DNA of 64,000 bases, taken from positions 2,418,001 to 2,482,000 of the forward strand of contig NZ_JAABNS010000001.1 in NCBI RefSeq assembly GCF_009928425.1. Reading direction: 5' to 3'. The DNA comes from Pseudarthrobacter sp. ATCC 49987 (GTDB taxonomy: Bacteria; Actinomycetota; Actinomycetes; Actinomycetales; Micrococcaceae). A model generated the notes under the pieces. The model did not search any database. It was not told the DNA's origin and was given only the letters and a program-made list of their open reading frames with translations. A program made the position numbers and the translations under genes. This document shows, one piece after another, positions 52,726 through 63,153 of this stretch. Position 1 is the stretch's first letter, and each line of letters starts with the position of its first letter.

Positions 52726-54198
52726 TTAGCCGATGCCGATGGCTCCCGTGAGGACTCCTACTCCGAGCATGACCAGGGAGATGACGGCTGTGCGCCAAAG
52801 GACCTTTTTGTGGTGGTCGCCCAGGTCCACCTTCGCGAGGGAGACCAGGAGCAGGATCGCGGGGACCAGCGGGCTCTGCAGGTGGAAGGGCTGGCCGGTG
52901 ATCGAGGCGCGGGCCATGTCCGCGGCGCTGACGCCGTAGTGGGCCGCGGTCTCGCTGAGCACCGGCAGGACGCCGAAGTAGAAGGCGTCGTTGCTCATGA
53001 AGAACGTCATGGGGATGCTGAGCACGCCGGTGATGATGGCCATGAACGGGCCCATGTCCGCAGGGATGATGGCAACGAGCCACTCGGACATCGCCTTGAC
53101 CATGCCGGTGCCGTTGAGGACGCCGGTGAGGACTGCCGCGGCCATGACCATGCTGACGACGGCAACGATCGACGGTGCGTGCGCGATGAGCTGGGCGCCC
53201 TGGTCCTTGACCTTCGGGAAATTGACCAGCAGGGCGATCGCGGAACCCACCATAAAGACGAACGGGAGCGGAATGACGTTGGCGACGAGCGTGACCATGA
53301 CTGCAACCGTCAGGCCGAGGTTGAACCAGAACAGCTTGGGACGCAGTGTCGTGCGGTTGGGGTCCAGCGCGGTGTCCGCCATGGCGGAATCGCGGTCGTC
53401 GACCAGGTCCTCGGTGCGTTCCAGGACTGCTACGGAGGAGCCGCCCGCGGAGGGGCTTCCGACGGCGGGGGCTCCCCCGGCAGGGCCGGAGGACGTGCGG
53501 CCGAAACCGAAGCGGCCGGTGCCGCCCAGGGGCGAGCCGCCGTCGAACGTGCCAGCGGTTGTATCCCAGATTTCCGGGGCGACGGCGCGGAGGCGGTTGC
53601 GCTCCTGCAGGCCCAGCAGCCAGGCGAACACGAAGACCACAACGAGGCCGGCAATGAGCGAGGGGATCATCGGAACGAAGACATCGTTGACGTCGAGCTT
53701 CAGCGCGGTTGCGGCACGGGCGGTGGGGCCGCCCCACGGCAGGATGTTCATGGTGCCGTTGGCGAGGCCCGCCACGCAGGTCAGGACCACGGGGCTCATC
53801 TTGAGGCGCAGGTAAACCGGGAGCATGGCCGCGGTGGTGAGGATGAAGGTGGTGGAGCCGTCACCGTCGAGGGACACGGCCGCGGCGAGGATGGCCGTGC
53901 CGAGGACCACCTTGGCGGGGTCGTTGCCGAGCTTGCGCAGGATGAACCGGACCAGCGGGTCAAAGAGCCCGACGTCGATCATCAGGCCGAAGTAGATGAT
54001 GGCGAACATCAGCAGGGCGGCGGTGGACGTCATCGACTTCATGGAGTCCATGACCATGGGGCCGATGCCCAGTCCGGCGCCGGCGAAGAGTCCGAAGACG
54101 GTGGGGACGATGATGAGCGCCAGCACCGGCGTCAGCTTCTTCGTCATGATCAGCACCATGAACACCGCGATCATGGCGAATCCTAGTAATACCAGCAC
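52726..54198 (-). CDS. CitMHS-family citrate transporter
   Basis: Imports citrate, usually with a divalent metal, or with protons. 490 aa from the GTG at 54198, with AAGGAG six bases upstream; an ATG at 54216 would add six residues. About 12 membrane segments. The family start (VLVLLGFAMIAVFMVLIMTK) and end (AILLLVSLAKVDLGDHHKKV) are present, and a central cytoplasmic loop is Gly/Pro/Ser-rich (about 205-260). It is divergent from a CitA-type kinase, its likely regulator. Confidence 0.88.
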   Translation of the reverse strand: MLVLLGFAMIAVFMVLIMTKKLTPVLALIIVPTVFGLFAGAGLGIGPMVMDSMKSMTSTAALLMFAIIYFGLMIDVGLFDPLVRFILRKLGNDPAKVVLGTAILAAAVSLDGDGSTTFILTTAAMLPVYLRLKMSPVVLTCVAGLANGTMNILPWGGPTARAATALKLDVNDVFVPMIPSLIAGLVVVFVFAWLLGLQERNRLRAVAPEIWDTTAGTFDGGSPLGGTGRFGFGRTSSGPAGGAPAVGSPSAGGSSVAVLERTEDLVDDRDSAMADTALDPNRTTLRPKLFWFNLGLTVAVMVTLVANVIPLPFVFMVGSAIALLVNFPKVKDQGAQLIAHAPSIVAVVSMVMAAAVLTGVLNGTGMVKAMSEWLVAIIPADMGPFMAIITGVLSIPMTFFMSNDAFYFGVLPVLSETAAHYGVSAADMARASITGQPFHLQSPLVPAILLLVSLAKVDLGDHHKKVLWRTAVISLVMLGVGVLTGAIGIG

Positions 54199-54357
54199 GG
54201 CCGGCTCCTTCTTCATTGAATCGCACCACCCCGGTGTGATGCGTACAACAGACGTTAGAGTGGCGCGCGTCACGGGTGGGCCTTTGCCTCATTTGATTGG
54301 CATACTGCTTGTTGGACGCATTTTGCGCATTGTGCTCACGCCCGAAGGAGGACCGCC

Positions 54358-56097
54358 GTGCCCCGCTTAACCGGCCGCGCTCCCCTGCGGTTCTCCACGC
54401 AGACCCTGCTGCTCCAGCTGGGAGTGGTGGCGCTGGTGGTGCTCCTGACGAGCGCGGTCCATGGCTGGCTCACCTACGACCGGCTGGGACGCGAGGCGGA
54501 GAACCAGGCCATCACGCTGGCCCGGACTGTGGCCTCGGACCCGCAGGTACGGACGGAAGTGCAGCAGATCAGCGCCCAGCCCGGCACTCCCCCGGCCGCC
54601 GAGCTGCTGGCCGGCCCGCTGATGGCCGCAGCCGAGGGCGCCCGCACCCGCACCGGGGCCCTGTTCGTGGTCATCACCGACGAGACCGGCCTGCGGCTCG
54701 CGCACCCCGACGCCGAGCGGCTGGGCGAACGGGTCAGCACGGACCCGTCCGAGGCCCTGGCCGGCAAGGACGTCACCACCCGGAACACGGGAACCCTCGG
54801 CCCCTCGGCCGGGGCCAAGGTCCCGGTGTTCGCCCCGGGCACGGACACCGTGGTGGGCGAGGTCAGCGTCGGCTACTCCACGGAAACCATCGGCCAGAGC
54901 CTGGCGCGGGACATCGTTCCGATCGCCCTGACCGCCGCCGGCGCCCTGCTGGCCGGCGTCCTGGCTTCCTTCCTGCTCCGGCGCCGGCTCCAGCGGCTGA
55001 CGCTGGGCCTGGAACCGGAGGAAATCAGTACCCTGGTCCACGACCAGGTGGCGGTCCTGCAGGGAGTCGACGACGGCGTGATCGGCGTCGCCGCCGACGG
55101 CCGGATCAGCGTGTTCAACTCCGCCGCCCGGCGCCTGCTGGGCCGGCCCGATCTCACCGGGACGCCCTGGGCCGATGCCCCGGTGCCTGCCCAGCTGCTC
55201 GCGCTGACCAAAGCCGATGCCGCGGAAGGCGACGCGGTGGAGCTCCTCGCTGGCGGCCGCGTCCTGGTGGCGAGCGCCCGCAAGGCCCTTCACGGCCGCG
55301 AGGACCTGGGCTGGGTGGTCATGCTGCGGGACCGGACCGAACTCCAGCAGTTGACCCGCCAGCTCGATGCCGTGGGCACCATGTCCACCGCGCTCCGGGC
55401 CCAGCGGCACGAGTTCGCCAACCAGCTCCACACCATCGCCGGCTTCATGAGCATCGGCCAGCACCAGCAGGCCCGTGACTATCTGGCCCGGCTGGCCGCC
55501 ACCGGGCCGCTGAAATTCCCCGTGGACCAGGCCGAGCTGCTCCAGGACCCGTACCTGCAGGCCTTCCTCGGTGCCAAAGGCGTCGAAGCGGACGAACGCG
55601 GCGTCACCCTGCGCCTCGGACCGGAAACCCTGGTCCGGGGCCAGGTCACCGAACCGCAGGAAGTCACCACGGTCCTCGGCAACCTGATCGACAACGCCGT
55701 GAACGCCGCCGTCGCGGGCTCGGCGCCGGACCGCTGGGTCGAGGTGGAGGTGCTCGACGAGCCCGGCACCGGGGCCGACGGCGGCACGCTGCTGATCGTC
55801 GTCGGGGATTCCGGCGACGGGCTGCCTCCCGCTGCGGCGGGCAGCGACGGAGACGCAGTGTTCGCGGAGGGATTCACCACCTCGGAACGCCCCGGCCGGG
55901 CGGGCGCCGGCCAGGGCCTGGGCCTCGCACTGGCCCGGCAGCTGGCCCGCCGCCGCGGCGGGGATGTGCGCGTGCTGGACCCGGGCTCCGCCGGCGGCCC
56001 CGGCGCGGTGTTTATGGCGACGCTGCCGGGGACCACGGTGTCCAACGGGGCGGCGCCCACTGAAACAAAGACCACTGAAAGGGACAACGATGTCTGA
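54358..56097 (+). CDS. CitA/DcuS-type sensor histidine kinase
   Basis: Membrane sensor of a carboxylate. 579 aa from GTG 54358 (GAAGGAGG upstream). TM1 about 17-37, periplasmic PDC/Cache-like domain about 40-175, TM2 about 190-208, PAS about 220-330. Then comes the H-box of the citrate family (TALRAQRHEFANQLHTIAGF) and the ATPase with N-box NLIDNAVNAAVAG, G1 VGDSGDGLPPA and G2 GQGLGLALARQLARRRGGDV. It ends 8 bases past the start of the response-regulator gene. It faces the CitMHS gene. Confidence 0.9.
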   Translation: MPRLTGRAPLRFSTQTLLLQLGVVALVVLLTSAVHGWLTYDRLGREAENQAITLARTVASDPQVRTEVQQISAQPGTPPAAELLAGPLMAAAEGARTRTGALFVVITDETGLRLAHPDAERLGERVSTDPSEALAGKDVTTRNTGTLGPSAGAKVPVFAPGTDTVVGEVSVGYSTETIGQSLARDIVPIALTAAGALLAGVLASFLLRRRLQRLTLGLEPEEISTLVHDQVAVLQGVDDGVIGVAADGRISVFNSAARRLLGRPDLTGTPWADAPVPAQLLALTKADAAEGDAVELLAGGRVLVASARKALHGREDLGWVVMLRDRTELQQLTRQLDAVGTMSTALRAQRHEFANQLHTIAGFMSIGQHQQARDYLARLAATGPLKFPVDQAELLQDPYLQAFLGAKGVEADERGVTLRLGPETLVRGQVTEPQEVTTVLGNLIDNAVNAAVAGSAPDRWVEVEVLDEPGTGADGGTLLIVVGDSGDGLPPAAAGSDGDAVFAEGFTTSERPGRAGAGQGLGLALARQLARRRGGDVRVLDPGSAGGPGAVFMATLPGTTVSNGAAPTETKTTERDNDV

Positions 56098-56761
56098 GGA
56101 CTTCCGGGTGTTGATCGTGGATGACGATTTCCACGTCGCCAAGCTGCATGCAGCCTACGTGGACTCGGTGGCGGGCTTCCTGGCGCTGGCCCCGGCCGGC
56201 TCGGCGTCGCAGGCGCTGCAGGCCATCCACAGCCTGCGCCCGGACCTGGTGCTGCTCGATGTCTACCTGCCGGACGCTTCCGGCCTGGATCTGCTGCACC
56301 AGCTGGACGTGGACACGATGATCCTCAGCGCCGCCTCCGACACGGCCTCGCTCCGGCTCGCGTTCCGTCGCGGCGCACTGGGATACCTGCTGAAGCCGTT
56401 CACGGCCGAATCGCTGTCCCAGCAGCTGCGCTCCTACGCGCGCTACCGGCGGATCCTGGCCCAGCCGGGGAACGTCACCCAGGACACGGTGGAACGGGCC
56501 AAGCGCGCGCTCATCCCGGGGGACGTCATTGCCTCGGCCAAGCCGCGGTCCGCGACCGAGGCCGCCGTGCTGGAATCACTGGAACCGGGTGAGCAATATT
56601 CGGCGGCCGAAGTGGCGGCCCGGGTGGGTGTCTCCCGGGCCACCGCCCAGCGGTACCTGTCGGCGCTGGCCGACGACGGCGCCGTCGACATCCAGCTGCG
56701 GTACGGGACCACCGGTCGGCCGGAGCACCGCTACGGACTGCCGCCGGCAGCCGGCGCCTAA
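56090..56761 (+). CDS. CitB/DpiA-type response regulator
   Basis: 223 aa. Receiver domain with acidic pocket FRVLIVDDDFHVAKLHAAYV (D11-D13) and phosphoacceptor D near 55 in LVLLDVYLPDASGLDLLHQL. The C-terminal HTH is EQYSAAEVAARVGVSRATAQ, then RYLSALADDGAVDIQLRYGT. The gene starts inside the kinase gene (8-nt overlap). Presumed to activate the CitMHS gene. Confidence 0.9.
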   Translation: MSEDFRVLIVDDDFHVAKLHAAYVDSVAGFLALAPAGSASQALQAIHSLRPDLVLLDVYLPDASGLDLLHQLDVDTMILSAASDTASLRLAFRRGALGYLLKPFTAESLSQQLRSYARYRRILAQPGNVTQDTVERAKRALIPGDVIASAKPRSATEAAVLESLEPGEQYSAAEVAARVGVSRATAQRYLSALADDGAVDIQLRYGTTGRPEHRYGLPPAAGA

Positions 56762-56782
56762 GCCCCCACCACACAAACGCTG

Positions 56783-57166
56783 TTAGCCGGCGCTCTTCTG
56801 GGCGACAAGTTCGATCTCGACCAGCATCTTCGGATCCAGGAACGGCAGCACATGGACCAGGGCCAGGCTGGGGCGGATCTCACCGAAGACTTCGCCGTGG
56901 GCGCGTCCGGCTTCCTCCCACTGGCTGATGTCCGTGAGGTACAGCTTGGACTGGACCACGTCCGCGTAGTCGAAGCCGGCGTCGGCCAGGACGGCGCCGA
57001 GTTTGTCCAGGATGTAGCGGGTCTGGGTGTAGAAGTCCGCACCGACCACGCCGTCCTCGCCGCTGGCGGCAGTGGCGGAGATGTAGAGCGTGTTGTCCAC
57101 CTGGACCGCCCGGGAGTAGCCGACCTTCTGTTCCCAGACGGAACCGGTGCCGAATGTTTTGCGCAT
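56783..57166 (-). CDS. RidA-family protein
   Basis: 127 aa, YjgF/YER057c/UK114 fold: YSRAVQVDNTLYISATAASG, DFYTQTRYILDKLGAVLADA and VEIELVAQKS at the C-terminus. The enamine deaminase of the archetype needs an Arg near residue 105; here the region reads LVHVLPFLDPKMLVEIELVA, without it at that place. So it may belong to another branch with a different or no deaminase activity. It is convergent with the response regulator. Confidence 0.78.
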   Translation of the reverse strand: MRKTFGTGSVWEQKVGYSRAVQVDNTLYISATAASGEDGVVGADFYTQTRYILDKLGAVLADAGFDYADVVQSKLYLTDISQWEEAGRAHGEVFGEIRPSLALVHVLPFLDPKMLVEIELVAQKSAG

Positions 57167-57300
57167 GGAGGTGCCTTTCGCGGTGTGGCTGGAGTCGGCA
57201 CCACTTTAGGGCGGCGCGAGCCGCGGCCGGTAACCGCGCGGAAATGTGTCGGATGGGTTGGGTTCTTGCCGGGCTGCACCCCGCCGCCGGGGCCGTCGGC

Positions 57301-57381
57301 GTTCCGGGGGCACATTGGCGCGGACACGCCGTCAACTACAGCGCCGACGTCGAAAATCACGCCCAAAGTGCCCCCGGACGG
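57301..57381 (+). repeat. 80-bp dispersed inverted-repeat element, copy 2
   Basis: GTTCCGGGGGCACATTGGCG at one end and CGCCCAAAGTGCCCCCGGAC at the other can pair. The interior has CGGACACGCCG like copy 1 at 36051. It is 33 bp after the stop codon of the 173-aa gene. Both copies therefore stand within about 35 bp past a stop codon. The rest of 57167-57414 shows no gene. Confidence 0.7.
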
Positions 57382-57414
57382 TCACTGCACGGCACAGAAT
57401 GAAGGTTTTGACGG

Positions 57415-57936
57415 TCAGCTGCCGATGTCCCGGTTCTTGCGGAAGGCGTTGGTGCGGGCGTGCTCGTGGACTCGGCTGAGTGCCTCGATCTGGGACCGGG
57501 CGTCGTCCGCGAGCGCGGTGAACGTGGCCGGGTCAAGCCCGAGCTCGGGTGCCAGCTCCTCCAGGGTCTGCCAGCCGCCAAGCTTTCCCAGGACCGCGGC
57601 GCGCATGAGTTCGGCCTCCAGCACCATGGTCAGCGGGGACCGGCGCACAATGCGGCCGTTGAGCTTGAGCCGGCCGGCGTGCTCGGCAAGCCAGGCGACG
57701 GCCTGGCGGTGTGGGCGCTGCCGCACGCCCAGGTCCCGGATCAGGCCGAGGAGCACGTCGCGTTCCTTGGTGATTTCCGCGCTGACCCGCGAGAGTTCGG
57801 CGGACACCGGGGTGCCGGCGAAGGCCTCGGCCATGCGCTGGATCCGGGAGACGCCGGCGGTGGAGCCGGTCAGGTGGTCCGAGAGGTACAGGCCGAGGAG
57901 CTTCCCGTCGATTGAGCCGGGGATGTGCGGTGCCAT
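57415..57936 (-). CDS. Conserved hypothetical helical protein, 173 aa
   Basis: No family named with confidence. It is all-helical by composition, with GLYLSDHLTGSTAGVSRIQR (about 14-33), a charged helix SAELSRVSAEITKERDVLLG, and a second half ILMVLEAELMRAAVLGKLGG-like. The His/Glu-rich helices would allow a ferritin-like or DUF892-like di-iron bundle, but key ligands cannot be assigned. The ATG at 57936 has GGAGG upstream. No operon partner; copy 2 of the 80-bp element follows its stop. Confidence 0.5.
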   Translation of the reverse strand: MAPHIPGSIDGKLLGLYLSDHLTGSTAGVSRIQRMAEAFAGTPVSAELSRVSAEITKERDVLLGLIRDLGVRQRPHRQAVAWLAEHAGRLKLNGRIVRRSPLTMVLEAELMRAAVLGKLGGWQTLEELAPELGLDPATFTALADDARSQIEALSRVHEHARTNAFRKNRDIGS

Positions 57937-58062
57937 GGGTCCTCCAGGTAGCCGTTGCCTGAGCGTTTCGATTGACCCACACCCTACCCCACGGGGCGGC
58001 AGCCCACCGGGGCGGAGCCTTCCGGATCCTGCCGCCCGGTTTCTTGCCCTACGGGCCTTACA

Positions 58063-58089
58063 GGCTCCTCACAGTTGAGGGTGCAGTCG
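58063..58089 (+). repeat. Left terminal inverted repeat of the ISL3-like element
   Basis: 27 bp starting GGCTCCTCACAGTTGAGGGT, preceded by the target duplication GCCTTACA. It differs from the right end at six positions. Confidence 0.8.
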
Positions 58090-58126
58090 CTGGTTGGATG
58101 GTGGCTGGCGCGTCGGTCCCGGGGTA

Positions 58127-58297
58127 GGCCACCTGGGGCATCTACCAGCGGACGATCGCCGCCTGCCGGCACCCCGACCCAGCCGCGGGCCGCGAGCTGA
58201 TGGTCAAGCTGATCAAGTCGCTCAGCGCCGGCGTCCCCAGGCCGCTGGTCGAGATCACCGCTCGCAGTGGACTTCTTCGCGTACCCGCTCAGATCGG
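58127..58297 (+). pseudogene. Fragment of an ISL3-family transposase
   Basis: In one frame 58131-58259 reads TWGIYQRTIAACRHPDPAAG, then RELMVKLIKSLSAGVPRPLV and EIT, which looks like the region before the last catalytic residue of ISL3 transposases. A shift then gives VDFFAYPLRSVNG, similar to the following family block. The fragment lacks start, zinc finger and most catalytic residues. It is on the strand opposite to the reductase gene. Confidence 0.6.
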
Positions 58298-58879
58298 TCA
58301 ACGGCCCACCCGATAGCGCAGGTGAAGCACCCGGTTGCCCTGAATCACCACGTCGGGATCCTCTAACAGGTGCTGCGCGTGGACCGACCCGAAGTAGCGC
58401 TTGCCAGACCCGAACACGACAGGTACGACGTCCATGCGCACCTCGTCGACCAGGCCCGCGGCAAGCACCTGGCCACCGACGTCGCCGGCGGCGACCTCGA
58501 CGATGCGGTTTCCCGCGAGCTCCTGCGCCTTGACCACGGCTGCTTCGACGCCGTCGACGAAGTGAAACGGCGCCTCGGGGTCCCGGCCCTCGGGCTTCGG
58601 CCGGTGGGTCACGACGACCACGTGGTCGATCCCGCCTGGGGGCTTCCCGTCCCAGCCGTCCGTAATGTCGAAGACGTGGCGGCCGACGATTGTCGCCCCG
58701 ATCTGGTCCCAGTACGGCCGGGTGTAGTCGTAGGACGTTTGTGACACCTTCAACTCGCCGCTGTCGTCCAACGGGACGTCACCGCTGGACAACCAGTCGA
58801 ACAGCGGTCCGGGCTGGTCGTTCTCGTCCGCGATGAAGCCGTCTACTGACACCGAGCTGTTCATGACTACTCTGCCCAT
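58298..58879 (-). CDS. Dihydrofolate reductase-family protein (RibD C-terminal fold)
   Basis: 193 aa. N-terminal RVVMNSSVSVDGFIADENDQ, substrate/NADPH region YWDQIGATIVGRHVFDITDG, VVVVTHRPKPEGRDPEAPFH and the C-terminal VDEVRMDVVPVVFGSGKRYF. Family members are NADPH-dependent reductases in riboflavin synthesis or of unknown use; many stand alone. The ATG at 58879 has GGAG before it and lies near the end of the AraC fragment. The gene is complete and is the only intact gene inside the ISL3-like element, so it is the likely cargo. Confidence 0.85.
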   Translation of the reverse strand: MGRVVMNSSVSVDGFIADENDQPGPLFDWLSSGDVPLDDSGELKVSQTSYDYTRPYWDQIGATIVGRHVFDITDGWDGKPPGGIDHVVVVTHRPKPEGRDPEAPFHFVDGVEAAVVKAQELAGNRIVEVAAGDVGGQVLAAGLVDEVRMDVVPVVFGSGKRYFGSVHAQHLLEDPDVVIQGNRVLHLRYRVGR

Positions 58880-59195
58880 GGGCGCTCCTCTGCTTGGAAC
58901 TCGTGGCCGAAGTGGGCCTGGTCGAAGTAGCCTGCGCTACTGGCGAGGTCGGCCCAGTCGATCGGTTCGGCCGGGTGGATCGAGAACACGGTGGCGGCGA
59001 AGCGGTAGGTGCGGGCCAGCCGCTTCGGCGTGAGCCGATGAGCTCCTTGAACCACTGAGCCAGATGAGTGCTGCTGACACCGGCTGCCACGCTCAGGTCG
59101 CCGATCGCCACCGCCCCGCTGATCGCCGCGATGACGCTGCTCGTCTTCACCGGCCGGTCACACAGCTCGGCCGCGGAATGGCCAGCGGAGGTCGC
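58867..59195 (-). pseudogene. AraC-type regulator fragment, frameshifted
   Basis: The first HTH reads RPVKTSSVIAAISGAVAIGD, then LSVAAGVSSTHLAQWFKELI. At about 59031 one base is missing (GGCTCACG instead of a GGCCTCACG-like sequence) and the second HTH continues in another frame (LTPKRLARTYRFAATVFSIH, then ADLASSAGYFDQAHFGHEFQ). The N-terminal sensor domain is absent and the end is replaced. It is a broken gene just upstream of, and on the same strand as, the reductase. Confidence 0.75.
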
Positions 59196-59245
59196 GGCAC
59201 TCTGGACATGTACTCCACGCCCACAGTATCGCCGACGCCCCGCCC

Positions 59246-59272
59246 CGAGTACACCCTGCATTGTGAAGAGCC
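59246..59272 (-). repeat. Right terminal inverted repeat of the ISL3-like element
   Basis: 27 bp reading inward GGCTCTTCACAATGCAGGGT. The following GCCTTACA (59273-59280) is the second target copy and contains the stop codon of the acetyltransferase gene, which was left intact. Confidence 0.8.
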
Positions 59273-59275
59273 GCC

Positions 59276-59779
59276 TTACAGCTCCTGGCGGTAGACGAGC
59301 AGTTTGATGTCGGTGTCCGGCACCACCCAGTCGCGCTCGGGGGCCCGCTGGAAGCCGGTCTTGAGATAAAGCCCGTGGGCGCTTTCCCAGGTCAGACCGG
59401 TGGTCAGCGCCACGGCATTGATCCCGGGCAGTGACCGCGCGTGGTCGAGGATGGCGTGGACCATGGCCTTGCCGGCGCCGCTGCGCTGGACGGCCGGGTC
59501 CACAACGAGCATCCGGAATTCGAGCTCGTCATCCTGGGCGATGTCCGCATAGGGTTCGCCGGCGACGGCCAGCGTCACCGAGCCGACGATGTGTCCCGCG
59601 CGTTCGGCCACCCAGATGGTGGCGTGCGCGGCCCGCCGGGCCACATCCTGGATCTGCCGCATGTACGGGTGGTCGGCGCTCTCAAAGTAGCCCGCGGCCA
59701 GATAGGCATCCCGGGTGATGCGCGCGATGGCGTCGTAGTCGGCCGGAACTGCTGGACGGATCTTGATCTGGGGATGCAC
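59276..59779 (-). CDS. GNAT family N-acetyltransferase, 167 aa
   Basis: One GNAT domain: KIRPAVPADYDAIARITRDA at the start, motif A FRMLVVDPAVQRSGAGKAMV (R-x-x-G-x-G/A) at about 86-105, and the C-terminal WESAHGLYLKTGFQRAPERD. Usual length for a stand-alone enzyme. Substrate unknown. The stop codon TAA lies inside the target duplication of the ISL3-like element, so the insertion landed right at the gene end without breaking it. The 110 bp upstream show nothing else. Confidence 0.85.
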   Translation of the reverse strand: MHPQIKIRPAVPADYDAIARITRDAYLAAGYFESADHPYMRQIQDVARRAAHATIWVAERAGHIVGSVTLAVAGEPYADIAQDDELEFRMLVVDPAVQRSGAGKAMVHAILDHARSLPGINAVALTTGLTWESAHGLYLKTGFQRAPERDWVVPDTDIKLLVYRQEL

Positions 59780-59889
59780 CTGTCCATGCTACGGGCGGGC
59801 GCACCGCCCAGGACACGGAACTGCGGTTTCCGTGACTGAACTATCAGAACGGCCGGCATCAGCCCAACGGCCGGCCGGCAACGGCTGGG

Positions 59890-63080
<3,191 letters not shown>

Positions 63081-63092
63081 TTAAACGAACCC

Positions 63093-63135
63093 GGGCCGTT
63101 GCAGCTCCCGGAATCACCGGGAGCTGCAACGGCCC
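63093..63135 (-). terminator. Hairpin between the dehydrogenase and ligA
   Basis: A 19-bp perfect stem (GGGCCGTTGCAGCTCCCGG with its complement) and a 5-nt loop, 19 bp past the alcohol dehydrogenase stop. No T-run. It separates this gene from ligA on the same strand. Confidence 0.65.
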
Positions 63136-63153
63136 GCTGGAAGCTGCGTGGTT

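Larger units (their letters stand above)
58063..59272. mobile_element. ISL3-like element without intact transposase, carrying a reductase gene
   Basis: 1210 bp between 27-bp terminal inverted repeats (58063-58089 and 59246-59272), 21 of 27 identical, both starting GGCTC and sharing TCACA and GGGTG. An exact 8-bp direct repeat GCCTTACA flanks it (58055-58062 and 59273-59280). ISL3-family elements have such ends and 8-bp duplications. The interior holds a transposase fragment, a dihydrofolate-reductase-fold gene and an AraC-type fragment. Target duplication means the ends moved together. A transposase would have to come from elsewhere, or the element decayed after insertion. Confidence 0.82.

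Noticed and set aside
57984-58301. A 105-codon leftward frame across the left edge of the ISL3-like element
   Set aside because: It crosses the terminal inverted repeat and the transposase fragment and has no domain or ribosome binding site.
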